In this document: positions 49,713 through 59,147 of the stretch, piece after piece | Numbering within the stretch: position 1 is the stretch's first letter | Layout: the number at the start of each line of letters is the position of its first letter | Assembly: GCA_900321035.1 (NCBI GenBank) | Contig: ONUH01000007.1 | Span: 43,268 to 107,267, forward strand | Direction of reading: 5' to 3' | DNA: 64,000 nt | DNA from: an uncultured Selenomonadales bacterium | Lineage (GTDB): Bacteria > Bacillota > Negativicutes > Selenomonadales > Selenomonadaceae | Made by a program: the position numbers and the translations under genes | The notes under the pieces: model-generated | Databases searched by the model: none | Seen by the model: only the letters and a program-made list of their open reading frames with translations | What the model was told of the DNA's origin: nothing

Positions 49713-51284
49713 TTACTGAACTGTTACATCAACTGTTGAACCAATCGAACCATTGCCCTGAATTCCAAAATCTACAGACGCACCCGGCTCAATAGAAGAA
49801 TTCCATGACATTGGTGTGATTACATAATAGTTGCCCTCTTCGGCAATATTTACACACCAGCTTGAATCAATCTTTACATCCTTCTTGTTTATCTTGACTG
49901 TCCATGTATTAACTTTAGAGGATGAATCATTCTTTACTTTGATTAATACCTGATAACCTGAACCCCAATTATTGATTGTGTACTCAGCCGTTAAACCATC
50001 AAATGCAGGCTCCTGTGTTGGTACAGGAGTAGGAGTTGGCTGCGGCGTTGGAGTCGGTGTTGGGACCACATTACCGTTAATAGTGGCCGGGGTTCCGTCA
50101 ACGTGCTTCATGATTGCACTGATGATTTCCGGAACCGTCCACTGTAATGTAGTTCTATCGATGTATCTGTGGCACTCGCCATCTGAACCTGCTGAATTGT
50201 TATCATAGATATTATTATCCCAGAGAACCATTGCAACATTGCTGTATTTTGCAGCTGCTCCCCAATAATAATCAGCCCACTTTACGCGGTCTGCTCTGTT
50301 ATTCCTGTTTGTTGCACTTGTCTCGCCAACCACAACCGGAATATTCTTTGATAAGAACTTGGAGTTAAGGTCGTTGAAGAATGAATCAATATCTCCCTTG
50401 TTGCTGTCATCGAACCTTGTTGTGTAATTATCGCTTGCAATGGCGAAATGATATGGGATGTAAGCATGAACCGAAAGAATTAATCTGTCTGATGCAGAAT
50501 CCTTTGGCATTGCAAATGTATCTGTCATACATCCTTCGATTGAAGCATCATAACCCGGAACCATAACGCATCTTGCAGCGTTGTTTCCACCGGTTGCTCT
50601 GATAGCATCAAGTGCAACCTGGTTGTAATCATTGATGCATGCAACTGCTTCTTTGATATCTGCGCTTGGATTATTTCTTGGGAACCACCACTCCTCGCTG
50701 TGTCCGACAAGTCTTGGCTCATTCATTGTTTCAAAAATAAGATGGTAATCATAATCCTTGAACTCATTTCCGATCTGTGTCCAAACTGACTTAAAGTAAG
50801 CCTCTGAACGACTCTTATTGTCATTATTTGGGACATAGAAGCAATGATTGGCGTTAATATCGTGATGTGTATTTAGAATTACATACATATCATTTTCGAT
50901 ACAGTAATCAACTACCTCATGAACCCTGTTCATGAAGAAATCAGGAATCTGATAATCAGAACCTGTTGTGTACTGTCCCCAGGAAACAGGAATACGAACT
51001 GTATTGAAGCCTGCTGCTGCAACAGCGTCAATTAATGCTTTTGTTGTTTTTGGATTCCCCCAGTATGTCTCATTTGAGGTTGTATATGGGAAATTAGCCT
51101 TCTGACCATACGAATCCAAGCTGTTTCCAATATTCCAACCTGCTGTCATGTCTGAGACAACCTGTGCAGCTGTTCTGTTTGTACCGCCGGCAGCATTTGG
51201 TGTTTTCACGGAAGATGCTGTTACGACGATTATTAGAGATAACACCAACAATAATAATCGCTTAATTGTTTTAACATTATTCAT
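49713..51284 (-). CDS. secreted GH5-family endoglucanase with CBM2-type module
   Basis: A 523-residue secreted glycanase. Signal peptide at residues 1-33; GH5 catalytic domain with [27 protein letters not shown], the acid/base Glu in FETMNEPRL (about 184) and the nucleophile Glu in [10 protein letters not shown] (about 318); a Pro/Thr linker ([16 protein letters not shown]); and a C-terminal beta-sandwich resembling CBM2 ([20 protein letters not shown]). It should cut cellulose or related beta-glucans outside the cell. It is AT-richer than the host and resembles enzymes of rumen Lachnospiraceae, so probably acquired. ATG at 51284 follows GGGAGA. Confidence 0.88.
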   Translation of the reverse strand: MNNVKTIKRLLLLVLSLIIVVTASSVKTPNAAGGTNRTAAQVVSDMTAGWNIGNSLDSYGQKANFPYTTSNETYWGNPKTTKALIDAVAAAGFNTVRIPVSWGQYTTGSDYQIPDFFMNRVHEVVDYCIENDMYVILNTHHDINANHCFYVPNNDNKSRSEAYFKSVWTQIGNEFKDYDYHLIFETMNEPRLVGHSEEWWFPRNNPSADIKEAVACINDYNQVALDAIRATGGNNAARCVMVPGYDASIEGCMTDTFAMPKDSASDRLILSVHAYIPYHFAIASDNYTTRFDDSNKGDIDSFFNDLNSKFLSKNIPVVVGETSATNRNNRADRVKWADYYWGAAAKYSNVAMVLWDNNIYDNNSAGSDGECHRYIDRTTLQWTVPEIISAIMKHVDGTPATINGNVVPTPTPTPQPTPTPVPTQEPAFDGLTAEYTINNWGSGYQVLIKVKNDSSSKVNTWTVKINKKDVKIDSSWCVNIAEEGNYYVITPMSWNSSIEPGASVDFGIQGNGSIGSTVDVTVQ

Positions 51285-51326
51285 TCTTATGCATCTCCCT
51301 TCGTATTGCTGTCTCGACATACATAT

Positions 51327-51356
51327 ATAATAAGTTTACGAAAACGTTATCGTCAA
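51327..51356 (-). promoter_or_regulatory. promoter of the GH5 gene
   Basis: On the minus strand: TTGACG, 18 bases, TATTAT (forward ATAATA at 51327-51332). The spacer is occupied by a palindromic operator. Confidence 0.55.
51338..51353. promoter_or_regulatory. LacI-family-like operator in the GH5 promoter
   Basis: ACGAAAACGTTATCGT: a 16-bp palindrome centred on AACGTT, with one mismatched pair. The CG centre and arms are in the style of CcpA or other LacI-family sites, though it does not match the cre consensus fully. Its place between -35 and -10 suits repression. Confidence 0.5.
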
Positions 51357-51468
51357 TCTTATTTTTTATAAGATAATGAACGACACATTGTAAAAAAGAA
51401 AAAGGGTTTTCGCGGTGGTTGAAGAATATTATTATATATATCGGATTATTATGCATGAGGTGAAGGCA

Positions 51469-52212
51469 ATGGAACGATGGGATACGGGCTGGCACAGCGA
51501 CCGGCTCGGCAAGGACATGGGCCTCCGTGTTTACGGGCACGGAGGGATGCCGGTTCTGGTATTTCCGACGCAGGATTCCATGTGCGATAACTTTGAGAAT
51601 TTCGGCATGATCGATACGTTGGCGGAGCCGATCGAGAGCGGGCGGATCCGTCTTTTCTGTGTCGATACGGTGGACGCGGAGTCATGGTCGAATGTATGGG
51701 GCGATAAGGAGTGGCGCGCGGCGCGGCAGGAAGCGTATTACGATTATATCATCGAGGAGGTTTTGCCCTTTATCCGTTCGGAGTCGGGCGGCGTCCTTCC
51801 GATTGCGACGGGGTGCAGTATGGGCGCGACGCATTCGGTGATCGTGTTTTTCCGCCGGCCGGAGCTATTTTCCGGCGTGCTGGCGATGTCGGGTGTTTAC
51901 GACGCGCGGTATTTTTTCGACGGTTGGATGAATGAGACGCTGTATTGGAATTCTCCGGTGGATTTTCTCGCGGGGCTTCCGGCGGATCATCCGTATGTGG
52001 ATTTGTATAATCAAAAGAAGATGGTGCTTTGTATCGGTCAGGGCCAGTGGGAGGATGAAGGCCGGGTGACGACGGCGCGGCTCCGGGATATTTTCGCTGA
52101 AAAGGGGATTCATGCCTGGGTGGATTTTTGGGGTTATGACGTCGATCACGATTGGCCTTGGTGGAAGAAGCAGATCGTATATTTTTTGCCGTATTTGATG
52201 GGAGAAAGGTAG
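51469..52212 (+). CDS. alpha/beta-hydrolase, putative esterase
   Basis: A 247-residue hydrolase of the putative esterase (esterase D/antigen 85-like) family. The nucleophile elbow is ATGCSMGATHSV; a Trp-rich stretch WGYDVDHDWPWWKKQ near the C-terminus carries the candidate catalytic His, with an Asp in between. The start at 51469 has GAGGTG seven bases upstream; earlier in-frame ATGs are less well placed. It is followed 10 bases later by an ATP-grasp gene, with which it is probably cotranscribed, and then by an HD-GYP gene. Confidence 0.8.
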   Translation: MERWDTGWHSDRLGKDMGLRVYGHGGMPVLVFPTQDSMCDNFENFGMIDTLAEPIESGRIRLFCVDTVDAESWSNVWGDKEWRAARQEAYYDYIIEEVLPFIRSESGGVLPIATGCSMGATHSVIVFFRRPELFSGVLAMSGVYDARYFFDGWMNETLYWNSPVDFLAGLPADHPYVDLYNQKKMVLCIGQGQWEDEGRVTTARLRDIFAEKGIHAWVDFWGYDVDHDWPWWKKQIVYFLPYLMGER

Positions 52213-52222
52213 GGGCTCGTTT

Positions 52223-53413
52223 ATGAATTTCATTTTCATATCTCCGCATTTTCCGCGCACGTATTGGCTGTTTTGCGATCGACTGAAAAAAAACGGGGCG
52301 AATGTGCTCGGGATTGGGGATTGTCCCTATGATGCGCTGGAAAACCATGTCAAGGCGGCATTGACCGAATATTATTATGTCGGGAATATGCAGGACTATG
52401 ACCAGATGCTGCGGGCGGTCGGGTTCTTCACGTTTAAGTATGGGAAGATCGATTGGATCGAGTCGAATAATGAGTTTTGGCTGGAGCAGGATGCGCGGCT
52501 GCGGACGGATTTTCATGTGACGACGGGAGAGCAGGCGGACGGCATCGGGCGGCTGAAACACAAGTCGAGCATGAAGCCGTATTATAAGAAGGCGGGGATT
52601 GCGACGGCGCGGTTGGCGCCGATTCCGACGATCAAAGAGGCCAAGGCGTTCTTGAAGAAGGTCGGGTATCCGGTCATCGTGAAGCCTGATATTGGCGTGG
52701 GCGCGAATGATACGTATCGCTTGGAAAAGGATTCGGAGCTGGAATGGTTTTTCAAGGAGAAGTTGTCGGTTCCGTATGTGATGGAGGAGTTCGTGGCCGG
52801 CAATATTTATTCGTATGACGCGATTGTCAATTCGGAGGGGGAGCCGCTTTTCGAGTCGATGACGGCATGGCCTCCTTCGATCATGGATATCGTGCTGAAG
52901 CAGACGGATCTTGCGTATTATGTTGCGGCGGATATGCCCGATGATTTCCGGGCCGCCGGGCGGGCTACCGTTAAGGCGTTTGACGTGAAGCGGCGTTTCG
53001 TTCATTTGGAATTTTTCCGGCTGGACGAGGCCAAGAAGGGGCTCGGGAAGAAGGGCGAGATTGTCGGCCTGGAGGTCAATATGCGGCCGGCGGGCGGCTA
53101 TACGCCGGATATGATGAATTATGCGCATTCGACGGATGTGTATCAGATATGGGCGGATATGGTGACGGCAGATAAGCGGCTGCTGCCGGACAGCGGCGAT
53201 CACGGTTTCTGTGTTTATGCAGGACGGCGGGATTGTCATGATTATGTGCATACGCATGACGAGGTGATGGAGCGTTACGGCGGAAATATCGTGATGCAAG
53301 AGGAAATGCCTCCGATGATGCGGCCGCAGATGGGAAATTACATGTATACGGCGCGGCTTCGGACGGAGGAGGACGCGAAGGCGTTCATTCGTTTCGTGCA
53401 GGAGCAGAAGTGA
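52223..53413 (+). CDS. ATP-grasp domain enzyme
   Basis: A 396-residue ATP-grasp protein. N-terminal domain MNFIFISPHFPRTYWLFC; grasp core with LKHKSSMKPYYKKAGI, VGYPVIVKPDIGVGANDTYRL, VPYVMEEFVAGNIYSYDAI and the metal-binding LEVNMRPAGGYTPD. Members join a carboxylate to an amine or thiol using ATP. The partner acid is unknown. Located between an esterase and a c-di-GMP phosphodiesterase; esterase/ATP-grasp pairs recur in bacteria, which suggests a shared pathway, perhaps a small peptide-like or polymer product. Confidence 0.82.
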   Translation: MNFIFISPHFPRTYWLFCDRLKKNGANVLGIGDCPYDALENHVKAALTEYYYVGNMQDYDQMLRAVGFFTFKYGKIDWIESNNEFWLEQDARLRTDFHVTTGEQADGIGRLKHKSSMKPYYKKAGIATARLAPIPTIKEAKAFLKKVGYPVIVKPDIGVGANDTYRLEKDSELEWFFKEKLSVPYVMEEFVAGNIYSYDAIVNSEGEPLFESMTAWPPSIMDIVLKQTDLAYYVAADMPDDFRAAGRATVKAFDVKRRFVHLEFFRLDEAKKGLGKKGEIVGLEVNMRPAGGYTPDMMNYAHSTDVYQIWADMVTADKRLLPDSGDHGFCVYAGRRDCHDYVHTHDEVMERYGGNIVMQEEMPPMMRPQMGNYMYTARLRTEEDAKAFIRFVQEQK

Positions 53414-53423
53414 GGACGGCGGT

Positions 53424-54605
53424 ATGAAGAAACAGGTGTTGCTGAAGGATCTGAAACCGGGCATGACTCTGGCGCAGGCTCTCATATCTCCGGAAGGCGA
53501 TTTGCTGATGGGAGCGGGGACGATGCTGACGGTGTTTGTCATCGCCCTTTTGCAGGACCCTGCGTATATGACGGATGTGTTGCCGAATGGAATCGGCATG
53601 GACGAGATGACGCTGTGCGTGGATGTTCCTGTGCGGGCCGAGCGGGTGCCGGTGGAGGACATAGCGCCTGTGAGGTCGGACGGGGATAAGCGCAAGCCGC
53701 CCGATCCGGCGCAGGACAGTCTTTTGGATCCGGAGTATGTGCAGACATACGATATGGTCATGGCGCAACTCGAAAAGATGTTCAATTCGCAAACGATCAG
53801 CCGGGGAATCGATCTTGATGCGATTGGCCAGTTGATTGCCGACCGTCATCTTGAAAGGCTCTGCGACGGGGCGCGGGCTGTCGCGCAGCTTCATAATATG
53901 AACCGCGACGGGAATTATCTCTTGCATCACAGTCTTCATTGTGCGATTTTGGCGGGGCTGATGGGCAGGTGGCTGCATTGGCCGCAGGAGTATAGGGCAC
54001 GTCTGATTTTGGCGGGGCTGCTGCACGACGTCGGCAAGCTGAGGATTGCCAAGGACATATTGGAGAAGCCGAGCAGATTGTCGCGACAGGAGCTGGAAAT
54101 CGTGCACCGGCACCCTACATACAGTGTGGAAATTCTTACGAAAAGCGGTCTGGGGAGCGAGGCGGACCTCATGGCGGGCGTGCTGCAGCACCATGAGCGC
54201 GGAGACGGCAGCGGGTATCCGTCCCGTATCAAGAAAGAGATGATTTCGCCGTTCGGAAAGATTCTGGCATTAATAGACGTCTATGATTCGATGACTTCCA
54301 ATCGCGTTTACGCGCATAAGACTTCTCCGTTCCATGTTTTCGATCACTTGACGGCGGACATGATGGCGGGAAAACTCGATGCGGAGTACGGCGTGCTGTT
54401 TATCAAGAAGGTTTGCCATGCGCTGACCGGAACCTGGGTACGGCTGAAGGGCGGAGAAAAGGCAAAGATCATTTACATCGATCAAAGCCGGACCAATTCG
54501 CTGCCGATTGTCGAGACGACGGAGGGAAATTTCTACGATCTCGCGCACGACAGCAGGGCTAAGATCATGGAGATGCTGACGATGTCGGAAGCGCTGTTGT
54601 CATAG
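53424..54605 (+). CDS. HD-GYP domain c-di-GMP phosphodiesterase
   Basis: A 393-residue cytoplasmic protein. N-terminal domain of about 130 residues without clear family; then [56 protein letters not shown] and [12 protein letters not shown] with the GYP signature, and VYDSMTSNR. This class hydrolyses cyclic di-GMP to pGpG/GMP. It starts 10 bases after the ATP-grasp gene. A terminator follows. It probably controls a cell-surface or motility process, possibly that of the two enzymes upstream. Confidence 0.88.
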   Translation: MKKQVLLKDLKPGMTLAQALISPEGDLLMGAGTMLTVFVIALLQDPAYMTDVLPNGIGMDEMTLCVDVPVRAERVPVEDIAPVRSDGDKRKPPDPAQDSLLDPEYVQTYDMVMAQLEKMFNSQTISRGIDLDAIGQLIADRHLERLCDGARAVAQLHNMNRDGNYLLHHSLHCAILAGLMGRWLHWPQEYRARLILAGLLHDVGKLRIAKDILEKPSRLSRQELEIVHRHPTYSVEILTKSGLGSEADLMAGVLQHHERGDGSGYPSRIKKEMISPFGKILALIDVYDSMTSNRVYAHKTSPFHVFDHLTADMMAGKLDAEYGVLFIKKVCHALTGTWVRLKGGEKAKIIYIDQSRTNSLPIVETTEGNFYDLAHDSRAKIMEMLTMSEALLS

Positions 54606-54616
54606 GTATAGTAAAG

Positions 54617-54650
54617 AAAGGAAGGGGCGGATTTCGTCCCTTCCTTTTCT
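54617..54650 (+). terminator. terminator before uvrB
   Basis: AAAGGAAGGG at 54617-54626 pairs with CCCTTCCTTT at 54638-54647, with an inner CG/CG pair; T-rich tail. A TATAAT at 54664-54669 then serves as a possible -10 for uvrB; no convincing -35 and no LexA site are seen. Confidence 0.7.
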
Positions 54651-54705
54651 TTGTGGCATAAGATATAATAGTGGGCGAAAATGTGTACGGGAGGAGACGG
54701 ACAAG

Positions 54706-56721
54706 ATGGCCGTGGTGCCGAAGCTGAACACGATGAAGTTCGATACGGAAATGCCTTTTCGCGTGGACGCGCCTTTCCAGCCGATGGGCGATCAGCCGCA
54801 GGCCATCGAGGATCTGGCGCAGGGCGTCGAGAGCGGCATGGAGGCGCAGGTGCTTTTAGGCGCAACGGGGACGGGCAAGACCTTTACGATCGCGAAGGTC
54901 ATCGAGAGAGTGCAGAAGCCGACGCTTGTCATCGCGCACAATAAGACGCTGGCGGCGCAGCTTGCCAGCGAGTTCAAGACGTTCTTCCCCGACAATTACG
55001 TCGGGTATTTTGTCAGTTATTACGATTATTATCAGCCGGAGGCGTATATCGCTTCGACGGACACATATATCGAAAAAGACGCGTCGATCAACGACGAGAT
55101 CGACGAGCTGCGTCACTCGGCGACCTGCTCGCTTTTCGAGCGGCGGGACGTGATCGTGGTGGCCAGCGTTTCGTGCATTTACGGCCTTGGGTCCCCGGAG
55201 AGCTACCATGAGATGGTGCTTTCACTGCACAAGGGGCAGGAGGTGGACCGGGACGCGATTCTCCGGAAGCTGGTGGCCATCCAGTATGAGCGCAACGACG
55301 TCGGGTTTGACCGCGGGCGTTTTCGTGTGCGCGGCGACACGATTGAAGTCTATCCGGCGGGATACAATAGCCGCGCGGTACGGATCGAGATGTTCGGCGA
55401 CGAGATCGACCGCATCTTGGAGTACGATGTGACTACGGGCGAGGTTTACGGCGAGCGGACGCATTCCATGATTTTCCCGGCGTCCCATTATGTGACGTCG
55501 AAGGACGATATGGAAATCGCGATGGGGACGATTCGCGAAGAATTGAAAGAGCAGCTTGCTTTCCTGCGGGGCAACGGCAAGCTTTTGGAGGCGCAGCGTC
55601 TCGAGCAGCGTACGAATTACGATCTCGAAATGATGCAGGAAATGGGGTACTGCTCCGGCATCGAGAATTACTCGCGTCATCTGACGCACCGCAAAGCGGG
55701 CGAGGCGCCCTATACGCTGCTCGATTATTTCCCCGAGGATTTCCTGATCGTGATGGACGAGTCCCACGTCACGATGCCGCAGCTTCGCGCGATGTACGCG
55801 GGAGACCGTTCGCGCAAGGAATCGCTGGTGGAGAACGGGTTCCGTCTGCCGTCGGCCTTTGACAATCGTCCGCTGACTTTTGAGGAGTTCGAGCAGCGGA
55901 TCAATCAGATCGTGTATATTTCGGCGACGCCCGCGCAGTATGAGCTGAAGAAGGCGCAGCAGGTTGCACAGCAGATTATCCGTCCGACAGGACTGCTTGA
56001 CCCTGTGGTCGAGGTACGACCGCTGGAAGGGCAGATCGACGATCTGATGGGGGAGATCAAGCAGCGTACGAAGGTAAATGAGCGTGTGTTGGTGACGACG
56101 CTGACGAAGAAAATGGCGGAAAATCTGACCGATTATCTGAAAGACGCGGGCGTTCGTGTCCGGTATCTGCATTCGGATATCGCGACGATTGAACGGGCCA
56201 AGCTGATTCGCGATTTGCGGGCCGGCGTGTTCGACGTGCTCGTGGGAATCAATCTGCTGCGTGAGGGCTTGGATATGCCGGAGGTGTCGCTGATCGCGAT
56301 TCTCGACGCGGACAAGGAGGGCTTTTTGCGCTCGGATACGTCGCTGATCCAGATTATCGGGCGCGCCGCACGAAACGTTCACGGCAAGGTCATCATGTAC
56401 GCGGACGCCGTCACGGACTCGATGCAGCGGGCGATCGACGAGACGCTCCGCCGCCGCACGGTGCAGGAAACGTACAACAAGAAGCATCATGTGACGCCAA
56501 AGACTATCGTGAAGCCGGTCAAAGAGCTGATCGAGACGACGCTTGTGGCCGAGGAGCAGGCGGAGTACGGCGCTAAGAAAAAGAAGCACAGGATGACGAA
56601 GAAGGAAAAGGACGCGCTGATCCGCACGCTGACAAAGGAAATGCAGGATGCGTCACGGGCGTTGGAATTTGAACGCGCAGCGGAGCTTCGGGATATGATT
56701 TTCGAGTTGGAAGGGAAATAG
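54706..56721 (+). CDS. uvrB: excinuclease ABC subunit B
   Basis: A 671-residue UvrB, the DNA-loading ATPase of nucleotide excision repair. Walker A is [17 protein letters not shown], the beta-hairpin region reads [20 protein letters not shown], helicase motifs include [24 protein letters not shown] and [14 protein letters not shown], and the C-terminal UVR motif for UvrC contact is near [24 protein letters not shown] provides the ribosome site. uvrA and uvrC follow, interrupted by one unrelated gene. Confidence 0.97.
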   Translation: MAVVPKLNTMKFDTEMPFRVDAPFQPMGDQPQAIEDLAQGVESGMEAQVLLGATGTGKTFTIAKVIERVQKPTLVIAHNKTLAAQLASEFKTFFPDNYVGYFVSYYDYYQPEAYIASTDTYIEKDASINDEIDELRHSATCSLFERRDVIVVASVSCIYGLGSPESYHEMVLSLHKGQEVDRDAILRKLVAIQYERNDVGFDRGRFRVRGDTIEVYPAGYNSRAVRIEMFGDEIDRILEYDVTTGEVYGERTHSMIFPASHYVTSKDDMEIAMGTIREELKEQLAFLRGNGKLLEAQRLEQRTNYDLEMMQEMGYCSGIENYSRHLTHRKAGEAPYTLLDYFPEDFLIVMDESHVTMPQLRAMYAGDRSRKESLVENGFRLPSAFDNRPLTFEEFEQRINQIVYISATPAQYELKKAQQVAQQIIRPTGLLDPVVEVRPLEGQIDDLMGEIKQRTKVNERVLVTTLTKKMAENLTDYLKDAGVRVRYLHSDIATIERAKLIRDLRAGVFDVLVGINLLREGLDMPEVSLIAILDADKEGFLRSDTSLIQIIGRAARNVHGKVIMYADAVTDSMQRAIDETLRRRTVQETYNKKHHVTPKTIVKPVKELIETTLVAEEQAEYGAKKKKHRMTKKEKDALIRTLTKEMQDASRALEFERAAELRDMIFELEGK

Positions 56722-56736
56722 GGGGCACGCGGGACC

Positions 56737-59100
56737 ATGAAAAGGAATAATTTGTCCACTGCTAAGGGGGAAAATAAGCGTAATCAAGCGGAACCGGAAG
56801 TCAAGACAATTACCAGCGACGAATTGAAGCGGTTCTTGTTGGAAGCACTTTTGGCCCTGCAGGATAAAAATTATGATGCGGCGAAAAAAGCGATGTCGAA
56901 TTATGAAGGCTTTGACAATGTTTTATTTCGCGCGTATCCGTATTTGTATTATTATAAAGCTCTTATTGCCTATGGACAGAAAGAGTATGAATCTGCAGAG
57001 CAGTTTTTCCGGGAATATATCGAAAAGTCGGGCGCCGATGAAATGGCGTATTTCCATTTAGGAAATGTATATTATCAGGAGCAGCGGTGGGACGATGCGC
57101 TGGGCAGTTACAATTTGGCGATGGACATGCGGAAGGATTTTCCCGAAGTACTGGTCAATATTGGTTTGATAGCACGGCGCATGGGCGATGAAGCGACGGC
57201 CAAGGCGGTTGCGAGCAATCCTGTGGCTTTTGAAAAGATATTTGTGCAAAATGCGCTTTGCGAAGACCCTTTGGAGTATTCTCTCGCAATTTCGCCAACC
57301 CTTTCCATCTCGCAGATTCCGATATTTATCAATTCACGCGATCGTTTGGGTACGCTGCGGGATTTGGTGAATTGGCTGAAAAAAGCCGGGCAGCAACGGA
57401 TTTACATCCTCGACAATGATTCCTCGTATGCTCCTCTTTTGGAATATTATCGTCATTTGGACGACAACGAATCGACAGTGCAGGTGCTTCGCCTTAAGAA
57501 AAATCTGGGGCATACGGCGCTTTGGGATAGCAAAGTGCTGGAAATACTGCATATCGATACGCCGTATGTCTATACGGATTCCGATGTCGTTCCGTCCGAG
57601 GATTGCCCGATTGACGTTCTTGGCAATCTTTTAGAGGTTTTGCGGAAATACCCGTTTTTGAAAAAAGTAGGACTTGCCCTGAAAACAGACGATATTACCT
57701 ATTTTGACGCGGAAAAAACGAAAGAAGCAGAGAAACGCTTTTACCTGCATGAAATCGAGCCGGAGCTCTATTTCGGCGCAGTAGATACGACGTTCGCGCT
57801 GTATCGTAATTATCGACATTATAATTTGTATGTGTCCGCACGAACGACGGGAAAGAAGACAGCGCGCCATTTGCCATGGTACTACGACTACGACAATTTG
57901 CCTGACGACGAACGGTATTATATGGAGCACGCGAACCAATCGGCGACACTGGTACAGAGGATACGGGATAAAGACATACAGTCGGAAAAAGACCCAAATA
58001 TTGTAATAAAGCATCTCGCATTATTTTGTGATTCAGAGTGGGATGCGACCATTATTCGACATCTACCGAATGATTGGCAGATTTCTTGTATTGTGCGCGA
58101 AACAGATGGAGTGCGTGACGATTGTTGCGTTGATGATGTACCTATTGTTGATTTTAAGATGTTTCGAAATCGTTATTTACAGAAAGTGGATGGAGCTTTG
58201 GTTGTCATGGGGGCAGGTTTGCAACGGGCGGCCATAGCGAATCAATTAAGGTATTACGGAATAAAACAGATTGGGTTCCCGCGTACTCTTCGCAATTTTG
58301 ATCTTTCGCATGAGGGAATTGTATGGACGGAAGGGAAGCCGTATTTGAGTCAAGTGGAAATTCATCTTATGGATTCGTGCAATTTGAATTGTACAGGATG
58401 CGCTCACTTTTCTAATCTATTTCCGCGTGATTCGGTTTATGATTTAATCCAGTTTTCGGAAGATTTATCTGAACTTTCTCGTCGAGTGCTCATTTCCACG
58501 CTTTTCCTTTTAGGAGGAGAACCTTTGGCAAATCCGCAGATAATAGATTATCTGCGGGTAGCGAGAAAGTGTTTTCCTCTATGTGAGATAATCTTAGTGA
58601 CGAATGGATTGTTGATCCCCCAACAGTCTGATGAGGTAATAGAGGCATTGCGAGAAGAACGGATTGCAGTTGAGATTTCGCTTTATCCACCTACGGCTAA
58701 ACTTCTTGATAAAATTGAAATTCGTATGAAAAATACAGGGGTGGAGTGTCGTGTCAGGGCAGAGAGACCTGCATTTATGGCGTTTTTAGGAACAAGCGGA
58801 ACGAGCGATCCTCATTTATCTCAAAAAATTTGTTGTAATGCTCATTGTCGGTACATTAGAAACGGGTTTTTATATAAATGCCCGGTAGATGCATTATCTT
58901 ACAAATACAATGAGGAATTTGATATTCATCTTCCCCCGGCGGAAGGAATCCGCCTGGATTCTGAGGATTTTGAGCGTAAATTATCTTTGCTCGATCAACC
59001 GATTCAACTTTGTCGATATTGTACGGAAGAACCGCGTGTTTTTCCGTGGTCGGTTGGAACGCATCCTACGAAAGAGGATTGGTTTGGCGTTGAAAAATAG
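56737..59100 (+). CDS. TPR / glycosyltransferase / radical SAM fusion protein
   Basis: A 787-residue protein. Residues about 25-165 look like TPR repeats ([47 protein letters not shown]). Residues about 195-400 form a GT-A-type glycosyltransferase ([21 protein letters not shown] as [11 protein letters not shown] near 281). Residues 420-530 are a small alpha/beta linker domain. From 535 follows a radical SAM domain with CNLNCTGC (Cys548, 552, 555; CX3CX2C) and auxiliary cysteines ([18 protein letters not shown]) as in SPASM-type enzymes. It sits 15 bases after uvrB; the C-terminal half is AT-richer. Function unknown; sugar or peptide modification is a guess. Confidence 0.78.
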   Translation: MKRNNLSTAKGENKRNQAEPEVKTITSDELKRFLLEALLALQDKNYDAAKKAMSNYEGFDNVLFRAYPYLYYYKALIAYGQKEYESAEQFFREYIEKSGADEMAYFHLGNVYYQEQRWDDALGSYNLAMDMRKDFPEVLVNIGLIARRMGDEATAKAVASNPVAFEKIFVQNALCEDPLEYSLAISPTLSISQIPIFINSRDRLGTLRDLVNWLKKAGQQRIYILDNDSSYAPLLEYYRHLDDNESTVQVLRLKKNLGHTALWDSKVLEILHIDTPYVYTDSDVVPSEDCPIDVLGNLLEVLRKYPFLKKVGLALKTDDITYFDAEKTKEAEKRFYLHEIEPELYFGAVDTTFALYRNYRHYNLYVSARTTGKKTARHLPWYYDYDNLPDDERYYMEHANQSATLVQRIRDKDIQSEKDPNIVIKHLALFCDSEWDATIIRHLPNDWQISCIVRETDGVRDDCCVDDVPIVDFKMFRNRYLQKVDGALVVMGAGLQRAAIANQLRYYGIKQIGFPRTLRNFDLSHEGIVWTEGKPYLSQVEIHLMDSCNLNCTGCAHFSNLFPRDSVYDLIQFSEDLSELSRRVLISTLFLLGGEPLANPQIIDYLRVARKCFPLCEIILVTNGLLIPQQSDEVIEALREERIAVEISLYPPTAKLLDKIEIRMKNTGVECRVRAERPAFMAFLGTSGTSDPHLSQKICCNAHCRYIRNGFLYKCPVDALSYKYNEEFDIHLPPAEGIRLDSEDFERKLSLLDQPIQLCRYCTEEPRVFPWSVGTHPTKEDWFGVEK

Positions 59101-59147
59101 AATTTCCGACAAACATGTAGATTAAGATATAGAAAGGCCAATACAGT

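Noticed and set aside
51770..53785. A 671-codon minus-strand frame opposite the ATP-grasp and HD-GYP genes
   Set aside because: It spans three recognisable plus-strand genes and has low-complexity Arg/His/Pro composition.
54660..54706. LexA (SOS) box before uvrB
   Set aside because: No GAAC-N4-GTTC type palindrome is present upstream of uvrB, nor before uvrA.
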